DNA of 64,000 nucleotides, from the NCBI GenBank assembly GCA_008921705.1, contig VFFE01007128.1:1070770-1134769 (forward strand), written 5' to 3'. The stretch comes from Burhinus oedicnemus. Lineage: Eukaryota > Chordata > Aves > Charadriiformes > Burhinidae. The notes under the pieces were generated by a model. The model saw nothing but the letters and a program-made list of their open reading frames with translations, was not told where the DNA came from and ran no database searches. Below are positions 36,800-51,700 of this stretch, piece after piece; the first letter of the stretch is position 1; each line of letters starts with the position of its first letter. Both the position numbers and the translations under genes were made by a program.

Positions 36800-39700
36800 G
36801 AGTGAGCTCTTTCTAGCTTGTCTCTACTACTCAATAATGCTTATCACTTCATTATGATGTCCAATATGTTTTTTCCCCCTTTTGTAGTATAATGTTAGTG
36901 TGCATAATAGTTGACATTATGTTTCTCATTTTCATACTGTCTTTCACACAGTAGGGCAGGTCTGCTGTGTATTGCTGTCCCCTGGGCTTAGGTGCCTTCG
37001 TTCTGCACTACAGTGGGGGAAGAAGGAATGGGGAGGTGGTACTTTGCAGGGCAGCAGACAAATCAGCAACTCCTGAAACATGTCTCCTGATAAATCTCTA
37101 CTCAAAGCCTTCTGTTGAAAGGATTTCAGGACTGGATCCAGTGGATCAGAAACTCTTGTCTAAAAACAGGCCCCTTGGCTCCACTGGTTAGTGAGATGCT
37201 TCTATAGTAAAAGCACACTGTTCTGTAAGTTCTCTGCTTTTGAGAAAACGAGGTGGAAACTAAGGAAGGAAACATGCAGATCCGATGATGGGTTTTGACT
37301 GAGCTCAGTTATATGATAAATATGCATCAACATACACATTAAGAATAAAAAAGCAGGTTTGTAAAATCTAACTAATTGGGGTAATGCCCTAAACTTTTCC
37401 TTCTCCACACCAAGCCCATCCTGGCCTCAGTGCTTCATCTTGCTTCCTAGGTCATAAGATTGAATTTTTAAACAAAGACCATAATGTTTTCTCCCCTCTG
37501 AACAGGAATGCTTCATCCCAACCTTAACAATATTTGCATTCAGCACACAAAAGATCCAGCTACAGCTGACCAACGTTACAAGCAACAGAAATTACAGCTT
37601 TGTAATGGATATGGTTTGGTGACAGTGTTCTTAGCTCCATATACTTTATTGTCAACATCTAACAGTCACCCTGTAGAAATCTCTAGATTAAGTTCGAGTA
37701 CAAATAAAAAAATCCACTTATTCTGTGACTGAAGCAGTTTGTTCTTTAGAGGCATTTTCCACATAAACCAAACTCTTTGCAACTAGCTACTGGTTTCCAC
37801 TGCAATTCAGAAGATAACATCGAGTTCACAACCTTGTTCTAGACATTGAGTTCACAACACATGGCATAGTCCCTAAATTCAGCAATTCATAGTCTCTAGA
37901 TACAGCTTTAAATCTACTAACCTACGTGAGTTCAGTTACACAAAGGCCAATGAAGATAAGACACAGACTACTAGGAAAACAGCAACGTTAAAGCAGAAAA
38001 ACAGAAATGTCAGTGCCAGGCTTGTCCAAGTTGAGGATTAGCCCAGAATAGCAGTGATGCCCTCTGCTTTGTGTGCCCCCTCTTAATAGTATGCTTCAAA
38101 CAAAAGGCTAATTGCCCAACTTCACCATGGTTGCCAATGGCTTCTGTCATTTTAAACTAAACGTTTAGGGACTGACCTCTGTTTCTGCTGAAGGAGACTT
38201 GCGTAGCATCTGTCTGCTCACATGTGCTTTACAAATCCCAGGTTAGCTCTGCTCCAGCTGTTCGACAGGTTATAAATAGGTAGAGCTCTGAAGCAGCAAG
38301 ATTACTTGAAATAGAAGAAATATTATACGTTCTTGTGCTTATGAAGTGGTCTGGAAAATAGCTGATTTTCTGATTCGCTATGTGAGTGCTGGGATGAGAA
38401 AAGCCTGCTTATCTATGTATTAACATTTTAAGGTTAACTTTTCAGGATCTTGAGGTGTAAGCTCTGACTGTCGCTTTCCCTTCAGTAAAGTGTTTATGAA
38501 GGTGTGGCTTTGTCTTGTTTCTCTGTTGTATAAGCAAGGTTTGAGTTCACACTCAGCTGGTGCACTTAACAATCTCCCAGTTTCATCTGTGTTCATGAAA
38601 CCTGTAGGAACTTTTACCTCTGAGACCTCTGGCCTATTGTCAAATTAGGTAGATGCAAGTTCAAAAATGGCTACAGATTGTCACATGGAGCCCTTGACCA
38701 CCTGTACTCATAAGCTATGTCTTGATTGGAAATGAAGATCTAAACTCTAGCATGCAGAACAGTAGCTTTGTGTGGCATGTCAAGCATATCAGCTACAAGA
38801 TCGTGTAAACTGCAGAGAAGTCACAAGAACACTGGTGGGGCAGAAGCACCAGTTCTTCCTCCTCCCACTGCCAGCACTGGTGGCAACACAGTCTGACTCC
38901 TTATCAAAGCTACCCACCCTCCAGCCGCCTTTGTTCTTCTCACCTGCCTCCCACAGACCATCAGGACTTAAAATTTGGCTTGAAAAAAGCTGAAGCCCAA
39001 TGCTCAACCCTTGCTGATGGAGTCTGTTGCTGTGGGCGGTTGTTTGACGTGGTTCCGTCAAGACACTGGACTCCTCTGTCTTTCTGTTTAAGCATCTCCG
39101 AGCCATTGGGGGAGGCTCTGTTGCCAAATGTGTCCCTCAAAGGAGTGGGCATGTAGGTCCGTCTGCTTTTACATAAATAGGGGTTTACTTTGGTGTTGCC
39201 CTCTCTTTCTCTCTGCCTGTTTTTAGACAACTGCTTTGTGTTAGCATCCATTAAAAAAAGGAAAATGTGTCTTCTACGATACAACCATTTCAGATCCCAC
39301 AAATTTTTGAAAATAAAATCATGAATCACCATGCTTGCCATGCTTGCAGAATGTGTTCAGTCACATTAAAAAGATTCTTCAAGTCAGTTAATTTGACATC
39401 TTAAATATACGCTCTCAAAACCTTAAATACCACTGCATAATTAGAAAGAAAACCTTAACTGAACTTTGAAATTTCCTTTTTCCCCCACTTCTCCTTTATT
39501 TGCTCTCCCCTCAACTTGAATTTACTCTTTCATTGCTCTCAGCTGAGCCTGCAATTCTTTCTGTTGGTAAACAGGCAACCAGAAACCGTAATTATGCTTC
39601 TTTAGTGAGGCTGTAATCCTAGGTATACTCTTGATTTTTAAAAAAATATTTAATCAAACTAATTTAAATGTAATTCAACCAGTTTGTCAAACTGTTTTTA

Positions 39701-42700
39701 TGCACGCAAATCCAAAGCAATGTTTGCCTAATTACATGTAGTTTTTGGCAGATTTAGGTCTTGCCCCAGTTGAAGTCTGATCTATCGATTTCCAGAATCC
39801 AGTATGAAATAGCAAATGTAAATAATTTTCTCTCACAGAGTTCTTTAAGCACCTTTTGGGGGAGTGGGGGGAAGGGACAGGGGGGAGGTGTACATCTGGA
39901 AGGCCTTATCTTACCCAAATACACTGTTTAAGAGGAAAGATGGGAAATTCTTTAAACTGTTCATAATACATAAAGTGATTTAAACCGGGAAACCTCGTTT
40001 TAGTGGATTTGATACTGATTCTTCCTAAATGCTTAGAAAAATTACTTAGAAAAATATGACTCTACCCAGATTTGCCTACCATCAGTTAAAAAGAGTATGG
40101 AATACCTCCGTTAAACATATTCTGCTGGAATCTGGAGGAGGTGACCACTGCATCAGAATTATCAAAACCATCCCTAATCCCTGAGTGTCAGGCTGAAGTA
40201 CCTGTACTTCTGCACGCTCACTAGTTCTCACAAGCTCTGTATTCCCAGAGCCAGATGACACAGCTGCTGAAATCATGGATGTTTTTCCACTGAGTTAATA
40301 GCAGCAGACAGAAATACAGAACTTTCTGTCCATGAGTTTGTTGGATTATTAGCTTTATCATTACAATTTTTAAACTCTGCAGCTTAAAAAAAATGACTTG
40401 TTCATTCCACATACTTATTTGTATATGTGGCTGGAGAAAAGATATCTGAATAACACTTTTGAGTGGTTTAGAACAAACCCCTTGAAAGCTAGGAGATTCT
40501 TGCTTTATTTAATTTCTCATATCCGAAATGACAAAGCTGGAAATTAAAAAGATTTTCTGGTCTGAATTTTCTTCTTCCCCTAGACAAGCTTCTACTAGGA
40601 CAACTGCTTTCTTTACAGCCTTCCTAAAACTGTAAGTCCAGAGCAGTGGTGCAAACGGGACTGTGAGGGTCCCCGACATGCTTTCTGTGGCATCAGTTGG
40701 GCTCATATTACAGAAAGGGGATTGGAAGCTCCTACAGCGATGAGTAAAGTCAGGGCTTTTGTAGCTCCCGGAATTTGCAGAAGGGCAAAGAGATGAGAAA
40801 TCCTGGCATCAAATTGAGGATTGGATTAGATCTTTTTGGACAAGGAGCTAGAAAGCTCAGCCTGAGCCAGTTTCCTGCAATACTATCAGGAGTGGTGTTT
40901 TAGGTAATTTCAGTAACATGTGGTGTGGTTCCTGATTGTTCTCTAAATTATGCTGATGCTTTGAGAAAGTAAATACCTCTACAAAACAGAAACCTCTGTT
41001 CCTGGTTTTGCTTACCCCTGGTAACTTTTTCTTAGTGTAGCTAGGGAAAAAAAAAAAAGCAGCTGTATGTTAACACTATGATGGTAAAATGAATGTTTTA
41101 TGGACGGCTGTAGTGGATCTTTCAGTTCAAAGGGTACATGAACATACACTTTGTCTATACAAGGTCCTGAGTTCTGGAGAAGAAAACACCTGTCACAAAA
41201 CACTCAACTGCAATTAGGTGCAATTTACAGTGGATGTTAGGTTTCATGCTCTGAATGCTAAGAACACAAAGCTATGCAGAACTTCCAACCCTAGTACGTT
41301 CCTCAAGTTCTCACGCTGTCATTGGATGTGTGTTTATCTGTGTAATAAACAACTGCTCGTTTTACTTAACAGAAACTCTGCTGCTACAGCCAGCAGCAGA
41401 CTGAACTGGAGCAGAGGCAATTAGACAAGCTGCCTGGGGGCAGACAGTCTTTGCACTCACTCAGGCCCACTCAAAAATCTCTCAGCTATTTAAAGATATA
41501 ACTGTGCAGTCACACACACCCTAATGAAGAGGAAATGCGGATTATCTGAAGTTGGAGTGTGCACATGTGGCTTTCTTGTGCCTACAGTTTCATAATGCCT
41601 AATGTGTGCTCTTTATTCAGCTTCCTTCTGGTTTTATACTGTGCTTCTTTAAAATGCCTTCGTGCAGAGCAGTGAGGCTTGTGACACCTACATTATAAAG
41701 CGTATAAAGGAAAAGACACTTTCCTATGCTTTCTGGGAGAGAGAGAGAGATCCCAGTTCTTCATAAACTGCTAGGTGAAAATTTGTTGAGTGTCAGGTAA
41801 TATTCTATAGAGTGTTCTCCCACCTTTCTTTTATTTTCTTGGTCATTACTATTATTTATCCTCCTATGGCTCCACCTCTGAGTAGCTTTGGGAAGCAAGC
41901 AGGATTGTGTTTCTTGCCTTGCTATTGAGTTGGTGTGCTGTCATGGAATGGAAGAACATAATCGGGTAATTCCCAAGTGTTTCCCTTCCCTAAGCATAGA
42001 GATAAATGCCTGCTGAAGAAGGATGTGTTATAAGAATTGACATCTCCTTTTTGTAGAGATCTGAGATATTTCATGAGAAATTAGGAAACTGAAAATCACC
42101 AGTTGTTGCATTTATGTTGCAGTTATTTGCTTTTAGATTACAATTTCCTTTCCCCCACTGACTAAACTTTGGTGACTTATTTTCCCTGCCATTGGCTCTC
42201 ATGACTTCTTTTTGGAGTCACTAACATGTATAGCTCAAGTTTCTGGTAGATAGGAGACTGGGAATGGTATAAGAGATGTAGCTTTCTCCTCCACACACTA
42301 TAGAATTTGATCTTTTATATTTAAATGGTTAAAGAGGATTTTGAGTTGGAGTATGTCTTATATAAGGTGTTTGGAATAGCCTGATAGTGACTCAGAATAA
42401 AAAAGCATCTTCTGGAAGACAGAGCTAATTATCCATTAACATTTGGATGCAATGCTTGTCTCGCATTAATTTCCATGCTTGCCAAAATGATTCTGGCAGG
42501 GGGACCAGCTGTGAAATATAGAAATAAAAATATTAGTTTGGAAGTACTAGATATGCCACGTAGCTGCTTGCAAAAGGATGCACACAAATGGAAGCGTGAG
42601 GCAACAGTATTACATAGGTGGGAGAATTTACAAGTGATAACCTCAGAGTATGAAGAAGCTCAGGCACACCTTCTGCACTGTAATCTAAATAGCTCAAAAG

Positions 42701-45700
42701 GCTTCATGAGAGGTATCTCTCAGCTATACAGTGGTACCTTCCTTACCTCATCAGGCTACTGTGAACCATCAAAAAATCCATCTTTGTCAAAGTAGGACCA
42801 TGGCACTCTACTGACAGTTTCTCTGCCCAGAACTGCAACAGCATGCAAGGCAGGCTGGGGAAACATCAACCTGAAGCCAAGTCTGGGCCTTCCTTCTGTT
42901 GTATAGTGCTTCACATGATTATAGGGTGACAATTTTTGTCTCCAGATGTGAGTGGACAAAGCCTTTTTCCCCTTCCTGCCCTGTATGTTCATTAGGACAG
43001 CCACAAAAATCACGTTACTCCTTTCAGATTCTATGTACAAATCTCCCCCATGCACTGCACAACTGCTATCTAACATGCAAATGAGGTTTCCAACCACTCT
43101 CCTTGCAAGCCCTAATGGAGCATTTCCAAAAGCAGACAACCCAGTATATTCTGTCTTTTGCGAGTCACTCAAGTTCACATAAATAAGGTTCAGACGTGAC
43201 TTTCCTGTGTCTCCCCAGGCCAGCCATGATTTTTTTTTTAGGTACACATTGTATGTTCTCAGAAGGATGTGTTATACTGCTCTCCCTCCAGCATTTTTAG
43301 CAGTAATATACCTGAAATTTAGTCCCAATTACTCTTCAGAAGGTGCATGTCTCAAATGACTTGGTGGATTTATGGGTCTTGATATTTTAGAGACTATCCC
43401 TATTTTAATGGCTGGACTGCACTAATGAATCATCCCGAGTCATCTCTTCATAATCCATTGCTTCAAAACCAGCTGTGAATATTTTCTTCCCATTAAGGCT
43501 TATTCCTTTGGGTTTTATGTAATTAATTGTCACTTACGACTTAAAGAAAATATGCCAATAAATATTTATGCCACATGCACCATCTGCTTTCTCTGATGCC
43601 CTGTATACTTAATATTTAACAAATTTCTATAAGCCTCACACTGCAATTCATGTTAGAGGGAGCCTACAGTTATAACAGCAGCAAGCAGTTACAGATGTCC
43701 ACTCTGGACACAGCACAGGAATCTCATTTCTTGATAAAGCAGACCATGGAGGCACTGAGAATATGCCAGTGTGAAATGCTGAAGGGGACACAGCTGCAAT
43801 ACCATGCTTGATCCTCCTGGTGTTTATTTATAGCTTTGTCAGAGTAAAGCTAAGCATCTGATTCTCTTAAATACAGATAGGAAAACACTGCTGTATGAGA
43901 GTATCACAGAGGGACAGGAAAGAAGATGGTAGATCTAGACAGAAGATTAAAGAGTGGCCAAGTCTGAAGTTACAAGGAAAGAGAAGAAAATCTATTGTCA
44001 ATCTTCTCCACCCCAAAATTCATAAGGCAGCTTTTGGCTGTTGTATAAAATACATGTGTGGTACAGAAAATGTGGAAATACAATCCTTTAAGGGCATATT
44101 TAATTTCTGCTTTAACATTAGCTCATATGTAAAGATGTATTTTTCAGAGCCAAGTATGTACAAGAGCAAAAAGAGAAATATACTCTACAGTTTATACAAG
44201 TAATCCTTTCAGTGATCTTTTAAACTAGCACTGTCTGCCTGCTCTGGGCTCCATAAGGCAGAGAGTAATTGGTGAAGACGAGGGTTTCTTATTTCTCTAT
44301 GCAAGCAAGAGAAGGGCTCTCTGGAAGGTACAATTCCTTACCACAGCAGCATGAACACCCACACATGCCTGAGAAAGGACTAAGACTCAATACCACAATT
44401 TAGCCTGCAGCTGTTGATTCCTGCTCCTTGTCAGGGTATAATTAAGGTATCGTCAGGCTGAATAGGAAGATGGAACTTAAAACTAAAAATATCTCTAGTA
44501 ATTATGGCTTAGATCTGGAAAGCAACGAATGGATTTTGATTTCTGAAAGATACAATGCTGTTCTTGAAGATGGTTGAGTAATTACTGAATGAAAGGTAAA
44601 ATAAACTCTTGTAATCTCCTGTCTACATGACATACTGCTGAGGAGGGAGTGTATGCGCCCTCATGAGGAAGTGCAAACACCTTAATATGTCTATTCCATG
44701 CAGACAAGTAGGATTTTGCTATGTTTACTAGGAAAGGTAATTCTTCTTTCAAACACAGTACACAAAACTGTTGTTTCAGCTATGTATGGTCACTCTTCAG
44801 GAACACGCATATGGTTTTGATTTTTAAAAAAACCAACAAACAAACAAAAAACTCCTTTGGGATTCAAGATTGCACTTCCATACTTGGCTGTGTAAAGAGC
44901 CTTGTTGACTGCTACCAGTCCTGGGAGGAATTATCCTCCTTTCTGAACTCCTGTAAGACTAGATCTCCACCCTTCAGTAAGGGCATGCTTTCATTCTTTG
45001 GAGACTCTGGAGAAATTACTGGAGGTAGGGGGGCCCTGATTAAGAGATACAAAATGTCCTGCTGCTTAGATTTCAACACCCTGACCCAGTGTCTGCACTA
45101 TTGTTAGCAAGTTACCCGGAAGTAATTCTACTATCAAAGACTGATGTAAAATATAAATCTGTATATTTTTACCTAAACTTCTAAAGATATGTAGTGTTAA
45201 ATCTTTAAAAAGACTTGGGTGAAGAAATGAATGAAATCCACTCATAATCTACTTTAACTCAACTGAAAGCTGCTGTCGTATTTTTCCTCAAAATACACCT
45301 TGCCAAGGATTTTCCCTTTCTGCATGTGTTACCATTCAGTTTCAATTAATTTGTGGGAGCTGTTTCCTGGATGTTTTTGTTCCATCACTTGAGAGAGCAC
45401 TGGCATTTGTCTGACAATACAGTGAGATGATTCAAGGACAAATTGGCCAGAAAAATTAATTTCTTAATTTCATAGTTACTTTTCTCTCTGAAATGAACAT
45501 TTGTACAAATGCCAGGGCAATAAAAAAGATGAAATAAGGGCTGGAGGAGGAGGTAAAACCACAGAAGCCCTGATTTGACCAGCTCAAATTAGCGCGTAGT
45601 GGCATCCTCAACCTCCTCCTGAATCTGTTTAAAAGTTTGATGGCTAAACCGCAAGGAAATTGACAGTGCTTAAGTATCTGCTTAGGATGGCAAAGCTATG

Positions 45701-48700
45701 CAGGAGCAAGGTAAGCTGCCAGTTCTGAAAATCCTGCTGCTATTATGGCAAAATGACATTCTTCATTATCTCAGTAAACGGAGAGATCATGGACAACATG
45801 ATCCATAATTACATCACCTGTTTGCATTCTTAACAATCTGTTTTATTTCTCACCAAGGCAACAGTCTTGCCACCCTTTACTAATGCAAGCATCACTTCCT
45901 TTCCTTGAGATGCTAATGTCTGTCTCCTAGACTGAGTATGTTCTCCTGTACTTGACTAACTAGCTAACAACCCCAAGCTGCAATTCTTCCTCCTCCTGTG
46001 CTGCAGATGGATTAGGATTCTTCCATGTGGCATAAACCCACCCAGTTGCTGGTTGCTGTCCCCACCATCCCCACTTCCCTAGTCACGTTTTCATCCACTC
46101 TCCTTTGTGCTACCACTAGCGCTCATTAGACCACTTGGAGAAAAAGAGCAAATGGCATGGGGTCAGATAAAAGCAGCCAACAATTAAATGGGAGGGTACA
46201 TTAACAAGACTGAATATGACTGAAGTTTGGGCTGCTGTCCTTCCCCTTTCCCTCTACTCTGGCCATGTACTCCTGCTGCTCCCTTGGGCTGGATCTAACC
46301 AATATACAACTGAGTATGTCTATGCATATAGCCTACATTACATGCACAGTTGTATGGAGTATTCTGGTGTGAGCATTTATGTTGTTACAGAGTAGGAGTA
46401 CATACAAGCAGAAAAGTTGCTGAACTATTTCAAGAATGTTTCAAATCTTTAAATCCTTTATTGAAACTGTTCTCTCACTTATCTGCCTGCAAAGCAGACA
46501 TAAAATGACTTAACAATGACCTTTAGAGCCCTTGACACATCCCAGTTCTTTAAAAAGTGGTATCTTGTTATGCTAAAGTAAGAAACGAGCACTGGTTTTT
46601 ATTGCTTTGTTTTAATCAAAAAGCAGAGATTTTCCACCTTCCATATCTGTCACTGCCATATAACGGTGTAAAGTTTGTGTTTCTACTTCTCTAGGACACT
46701 TGACAAAAAGTTTGCCGCATTTCTGCAAAGTCTGCAAACCCCATTACCCCCCCTACAGAGACACACTGCCTGGGAAGGGAAGGGTGTATTTTCCTCGATT
46801 GGTGGTTCTCAAGTGCAATTCCTTGTCAGGCTGTGTGGAGCAGGACAGCCTGCTTCCCAGCCTCCGTGTCAGGACCAGGTGGTCACGTGAAGAGGGAGAG
46901 GGCATGATGCCACATTTTGTGGGGAGATTACTGGAGCCTGGGTCCATTTTGAAAGAAAATCTTTTTTCAGTGCAATGGCTTTTCTATCTGTTGCTGGTAT
47001 CTAGAGTGTGAAAGTCCAGAGAATTTCTGGGAAATTCACTGCTATGATTTATGCATCTTGAGGTAAATGAATGTCAAATGTCTTGCAGGACTATGACACC
47101 ACCTTTTCTTTGTTTGTTTTGTTTTATATCCTACTTTTACCTAAATAACTCTTTTCATTAAGATTTCCTAAAAGAGAATTAAGATACATCTTCAGCAGCG
47201 TGGCAATACTACTTTAATCATGTTGATGCTTACTGCACAGGCATTGAAAAGAAAAATGTCAAATCTTAGGAAATGCTAATCATAAATTACCTTTCTGTGC
47301 GCAAGATTAAGACTTTGCACTTTTGGAGAGTCCAATGCTAGACGAAACTATAAATCATCTCATTAAGGAAGAATTTAAATTTCTTAACTTGTACTTACCA
47401 CAAATGTTCAGCATTGGTAATTAAATAGTCTAGATCTTTGGAGGGAAAGTAAGGACAAAGTACCTATCATGTTTTTCTTTTCAAATAAGGTGTGCTTAAA
47501 AGCATGTCCAAAGCAGGGAACATTTGATGGAGGTCCTGAGAAAGATAGTTGGCAATAATGGAGTGGACAAAGGTGTGTATATATATATTTACCTGAAACT
47601 ACATTTCTTTTATGAGGTCTCTCCATGGGGTAATAAGAATGTCACATTACAGATATTTTAATTACATTTGTAAGTCACTATGTGCAGCTTATGAATGATT
47701 ATGTCTCATGAATCCATATATTTAATTCTGTTAGGTGGATTTTGATTAAGTTCTCATTCAGTGGAAACAAACAAAACAAGACTTCCGTAATTAAACTACC
47801 TTTAAAATTTATACTATCTAATTATGATATTAGCATGAAACTATGTATTCTAATCTGCAGGAGTAAACTGCTGCTAAACAGTATAATTGTTAATTGAACT
47901 AGGTTTAATTTAATATTTGACAAATACTCAAATATTCTCTGAAGAGGAAAAAACACTCATAACATCAGTGTAGAAGAAGTTGCTCTTTAAGGGAGTTTAA
48001 CTCTGCTTAAGCAGACAGCATGCCAAAATCAGATAGGGTCATCTGAAATAAGGAGGGTAGCATGCGTCAGCCCAGGGACATTTTAAAAAGAGGTGGTAGG
48101 ATGTTTTATTGCAATACAGAAATGAAAACAAACAGAGCTACTACCTCAGATTCACCTTAAATCTCTCCCATTGTGCCTTCACTTCAAGCACACAGAAATC
48201 TCTTTCAGCTGTCCCTTCCTGACTAACCTCTGTGGGAAGTCTCCCTAGAAAGCCCTAATAACCTAGGACAGTTAGTCCTGTCCCCCTGGACTCAATACCA
48301 GTGTATCTAATCTGATTTCCTAAATGTAAACACAGAGAATTGGACAAAAATAGTACGTACAGAAAGTAGAAAAGGAAAGTTAGGACAAGACAATCTTTCA
48401 AATGCTGTTCATATCATATTCACTTATAAATACAACACTTCTTTTCATAGACAACTCGCCAACATACTGCTAAGTTGGCATAAAAATGGAGAACAGACAC
48501 CACATCTTGCTATTATTTCTCCCTGTGATTTCTATTGTCCACCCTTGCAGATGACCAGAAACATTGGATTAAATGTGGACACGCTAGCGTTTCTTCTATT
48601 ACAGTGGGGTACCAGAATTTGAAATAATAATTTTCAGATCTCAGGAGAAGATTTCCAACTCAAGCAAATGTGAAATACTGTTCCTCTAATGCAATTTATT

Positions 48701-51700
48701 ATTTTCATATCATAACGGCTACGTTTTCATTAATCAGTTTGGAAATGAATGGACTATTAGATGTACCAAAATGTCTGTTCTGCTTAAAAAGAATTCTCTC
48801 TTTGAAAAAGTAGTCTGCTATAACTGAGTTAAATGTTTAGTGTTTTAATAAATCAATGTTAGTATACTTGGTGAGCATATGTAGGACAGTCTATTTTTAC
48901 TTGTACTAACTGTGCTAATCTGTAATGAAGCATAATGAATATAACATTTATGAAAGCTATGTTCATATGGTCTTGTTGCATTTATAGTTACAGTAACATT
49001 AGATCCCATATAACTAAACATGACTCTTCCAAATGAAAACAGAACACTATAGATAAATGTGTTACCAGCTATCTTTGGGAAAAGCAACCATTAATGTTAT
49101 AATACATTTGAGATTTCTTTTTTCCTTCTGCAAACCTAATGACAACTTCCAGAGGCAGTTTGACTCAAACATCTCTGGCACCATTGGCAACAACAATTTA
49201 TAAAATCTTCCATATGAAAGAGAAGATATTTTCTGCTATGGACAGTCTGGTTTCCTTGCTAATTGAGAAGCTGGGGAAAACTATTCCATGTCCATATCAT
49301 TCTTCCTCATTCCTGCAGCTCTTGCTTGTTTAATTTCTGTCATTGGAAAGGACTCGGAATGAAATGCTTTGCAGGTTCAAAGTATGATACTGAACTAACA
49401 TTTAATCCTTGCGCAGTGGTTAAGTATTCCCTATTCCCTGGTTTGCTCATGTACTGTGCACAGCCAAATGTACTACCCACATATCTAAGGGGAGGAGTGC
49501 AATTCTGGGGGGAAAAAAAAAAAAAAGTGCTTACACTCTGATCCACATATCAAGTTTGATTATTAATGTCAAAGTTTTCTAGTTTGCTTCTTGTATTTAC
49601 ATTAGTTGTGCACCCAAATTAAAATTCTGTCCTATACTACCACTCAGAATAAATTAACCAGGAATATGAACAAAACTTCAGTTCTGCTCGTAACAGTTTA
49701 TGAATAACTATTTAACAGCAACTCAAAAACATAACCTCCAGGGACAGATCAAGAACTAAGCTTCCAGGCCTTTTCTCTTGATGTGAACCGCCATATTCCA
49801 AAATGATATTTAACTTCTTAGCTTCTAAATTAATGCTCTCTATATATGATATTTTAATTTCACTCAATATATTATTGTACATTCCACTTCAATCTCATTA
49901 ATATATAATTCTTTCAACATCTTTTCTTCTATAGTGATAATAGTAAATTGCAGAATCAACTAGGTACTAAAATTTTGCTTTGAAAGTTGAAAAACTTCTT
50001 GTGTGTGTAGAGTTGTCACTGTGTTCAGAAAGCCATCCAGGGAAAGCTGACTGTCCTATATGCACACTATGCAATGAGTAGGCAACAGGAGAAGATGACT
50101 TGGCAGACCTTGTTTCAAAGCATATCCTAATATTCCTCCCATGTAAGAAAGGGGTCAGTCAGGGTCTTGTAGTTTAGGATGGCATTAGAACTGTGGCAGT
50201 TCTGTATCCTGGAAGCCTCACAGAGCACCTTTGCCCATCCTCTGCCTACAAGCAGAACTACACCATCACACTATAGTAACACAAGCTGTTTTCTTAGGAA
50301 AAAGCTTTGTCTTGTTTGTCTTTTCTTTGACAAAGGGGGGATTAAAAGAAAATTACCACATTGTGTCACTTTGCCAGGGAAAATTGTGGGCATTCAGCTC
50401 ATGTGGGATTTGGGTCTGTGACTTGCTGGAACTCCTTATCTCACAATCTCCTTTTGGGATTGTAATGAAAAGTCATTTCAGTAATGCTGCCTCTTCTCTC
50501 ATATCTGCAGAATGGTGAGAGTAATGCTTATCTTCCCTACAAGGTGACTCACCAGGGCTAGATAAAACCTGATCTGTTTTATTCAAGAGGAAAAGTGTGT
50601 ATCAAGCAGCTATACCAGGTATTTTTAAATCTAAGTTGATTCTCGGTAGCTCCGTCCTATCGGAGATAGATATGATTTCCTATAAGATTCAAAGAAACAT
50701 GAAGAATATAGTCAAAGCTCAACATATCAAAAAGGAAGTAATAATTTATTTTTATATTATTATTCGAAGTAATCATTTCCTCTGAGAAAATAAGCCTTTT
50801 TTTAGGATATGAAATACTAAATAGTCAAATCCAGTGACTGTGGTCAATGATTTTCGAGTTAAAAGTAATGCTTTTCTGTATCAAACAACAAGGATACCAC
50901 TGATTACCTGCCTGATGACCCTGTTCTGGTTAAGAATGTATTCAGGACAAAGTTCAAGTGACAGAATTTCAGCTGCAATTGAACAATGTTTGTACTTCCT
51001 AATACTGTGACCCTTTTGCTGGGGAAAATACATGCAGAGTGCTCAAAGAACAGGAAACTGCTGTCTGTTCAGTTTTGGGAATCTAGGAAATTAGTACCAC
51101 TAAACATTACTCCTTAATATCCCCTTTCTTGTTTCACCCAGCATGATCCAAAACAGACACAGGAGTCTGTTTATTTTCTTACCTTATACCTCATATGGTT
51201 GCTTACTAGTACAACGATTAGGTTGTGTATTTTGCTCACTCTGTCGTGTGTAAACCAATAGTCCAGTGGACAGCACGACAGTGAATTAAGCCCTATAATC
51301 TTTGACCATATTCCTAACTTTTAACTGCTGCAGTTACACTGTTGTATGACTCCTGCTGTTCTCAGCATGCTGCATCACCCCCAGGCAAGACACAAAGCCT
51401 CCAGTCATCGCTACCATCGGATGGAGACTCAGTTTCTTGACAGCAGGCGTCTGGGTTCATCAGCTAAAGCTGAAATGTCCGTGTCCTTGAGGGAATACCA
51501 GCAGACTCCATGAGAGCCCTCAGCTGGTCTTTAGGTTGTGTGCAGCACAAGCAGTGCTTGGAAACCTTTCGCCTGAGATAAAACCACTCTTTTGTAAAGA
51601 CTTTGGTTGGCTCACCAGGGCCAGGGAGTAGCAATCAAATGGGATTCCAAGTAAGGATCTGCTCTCCCAAGCCCTTCATCAAATAAAAAACTATTACAAT

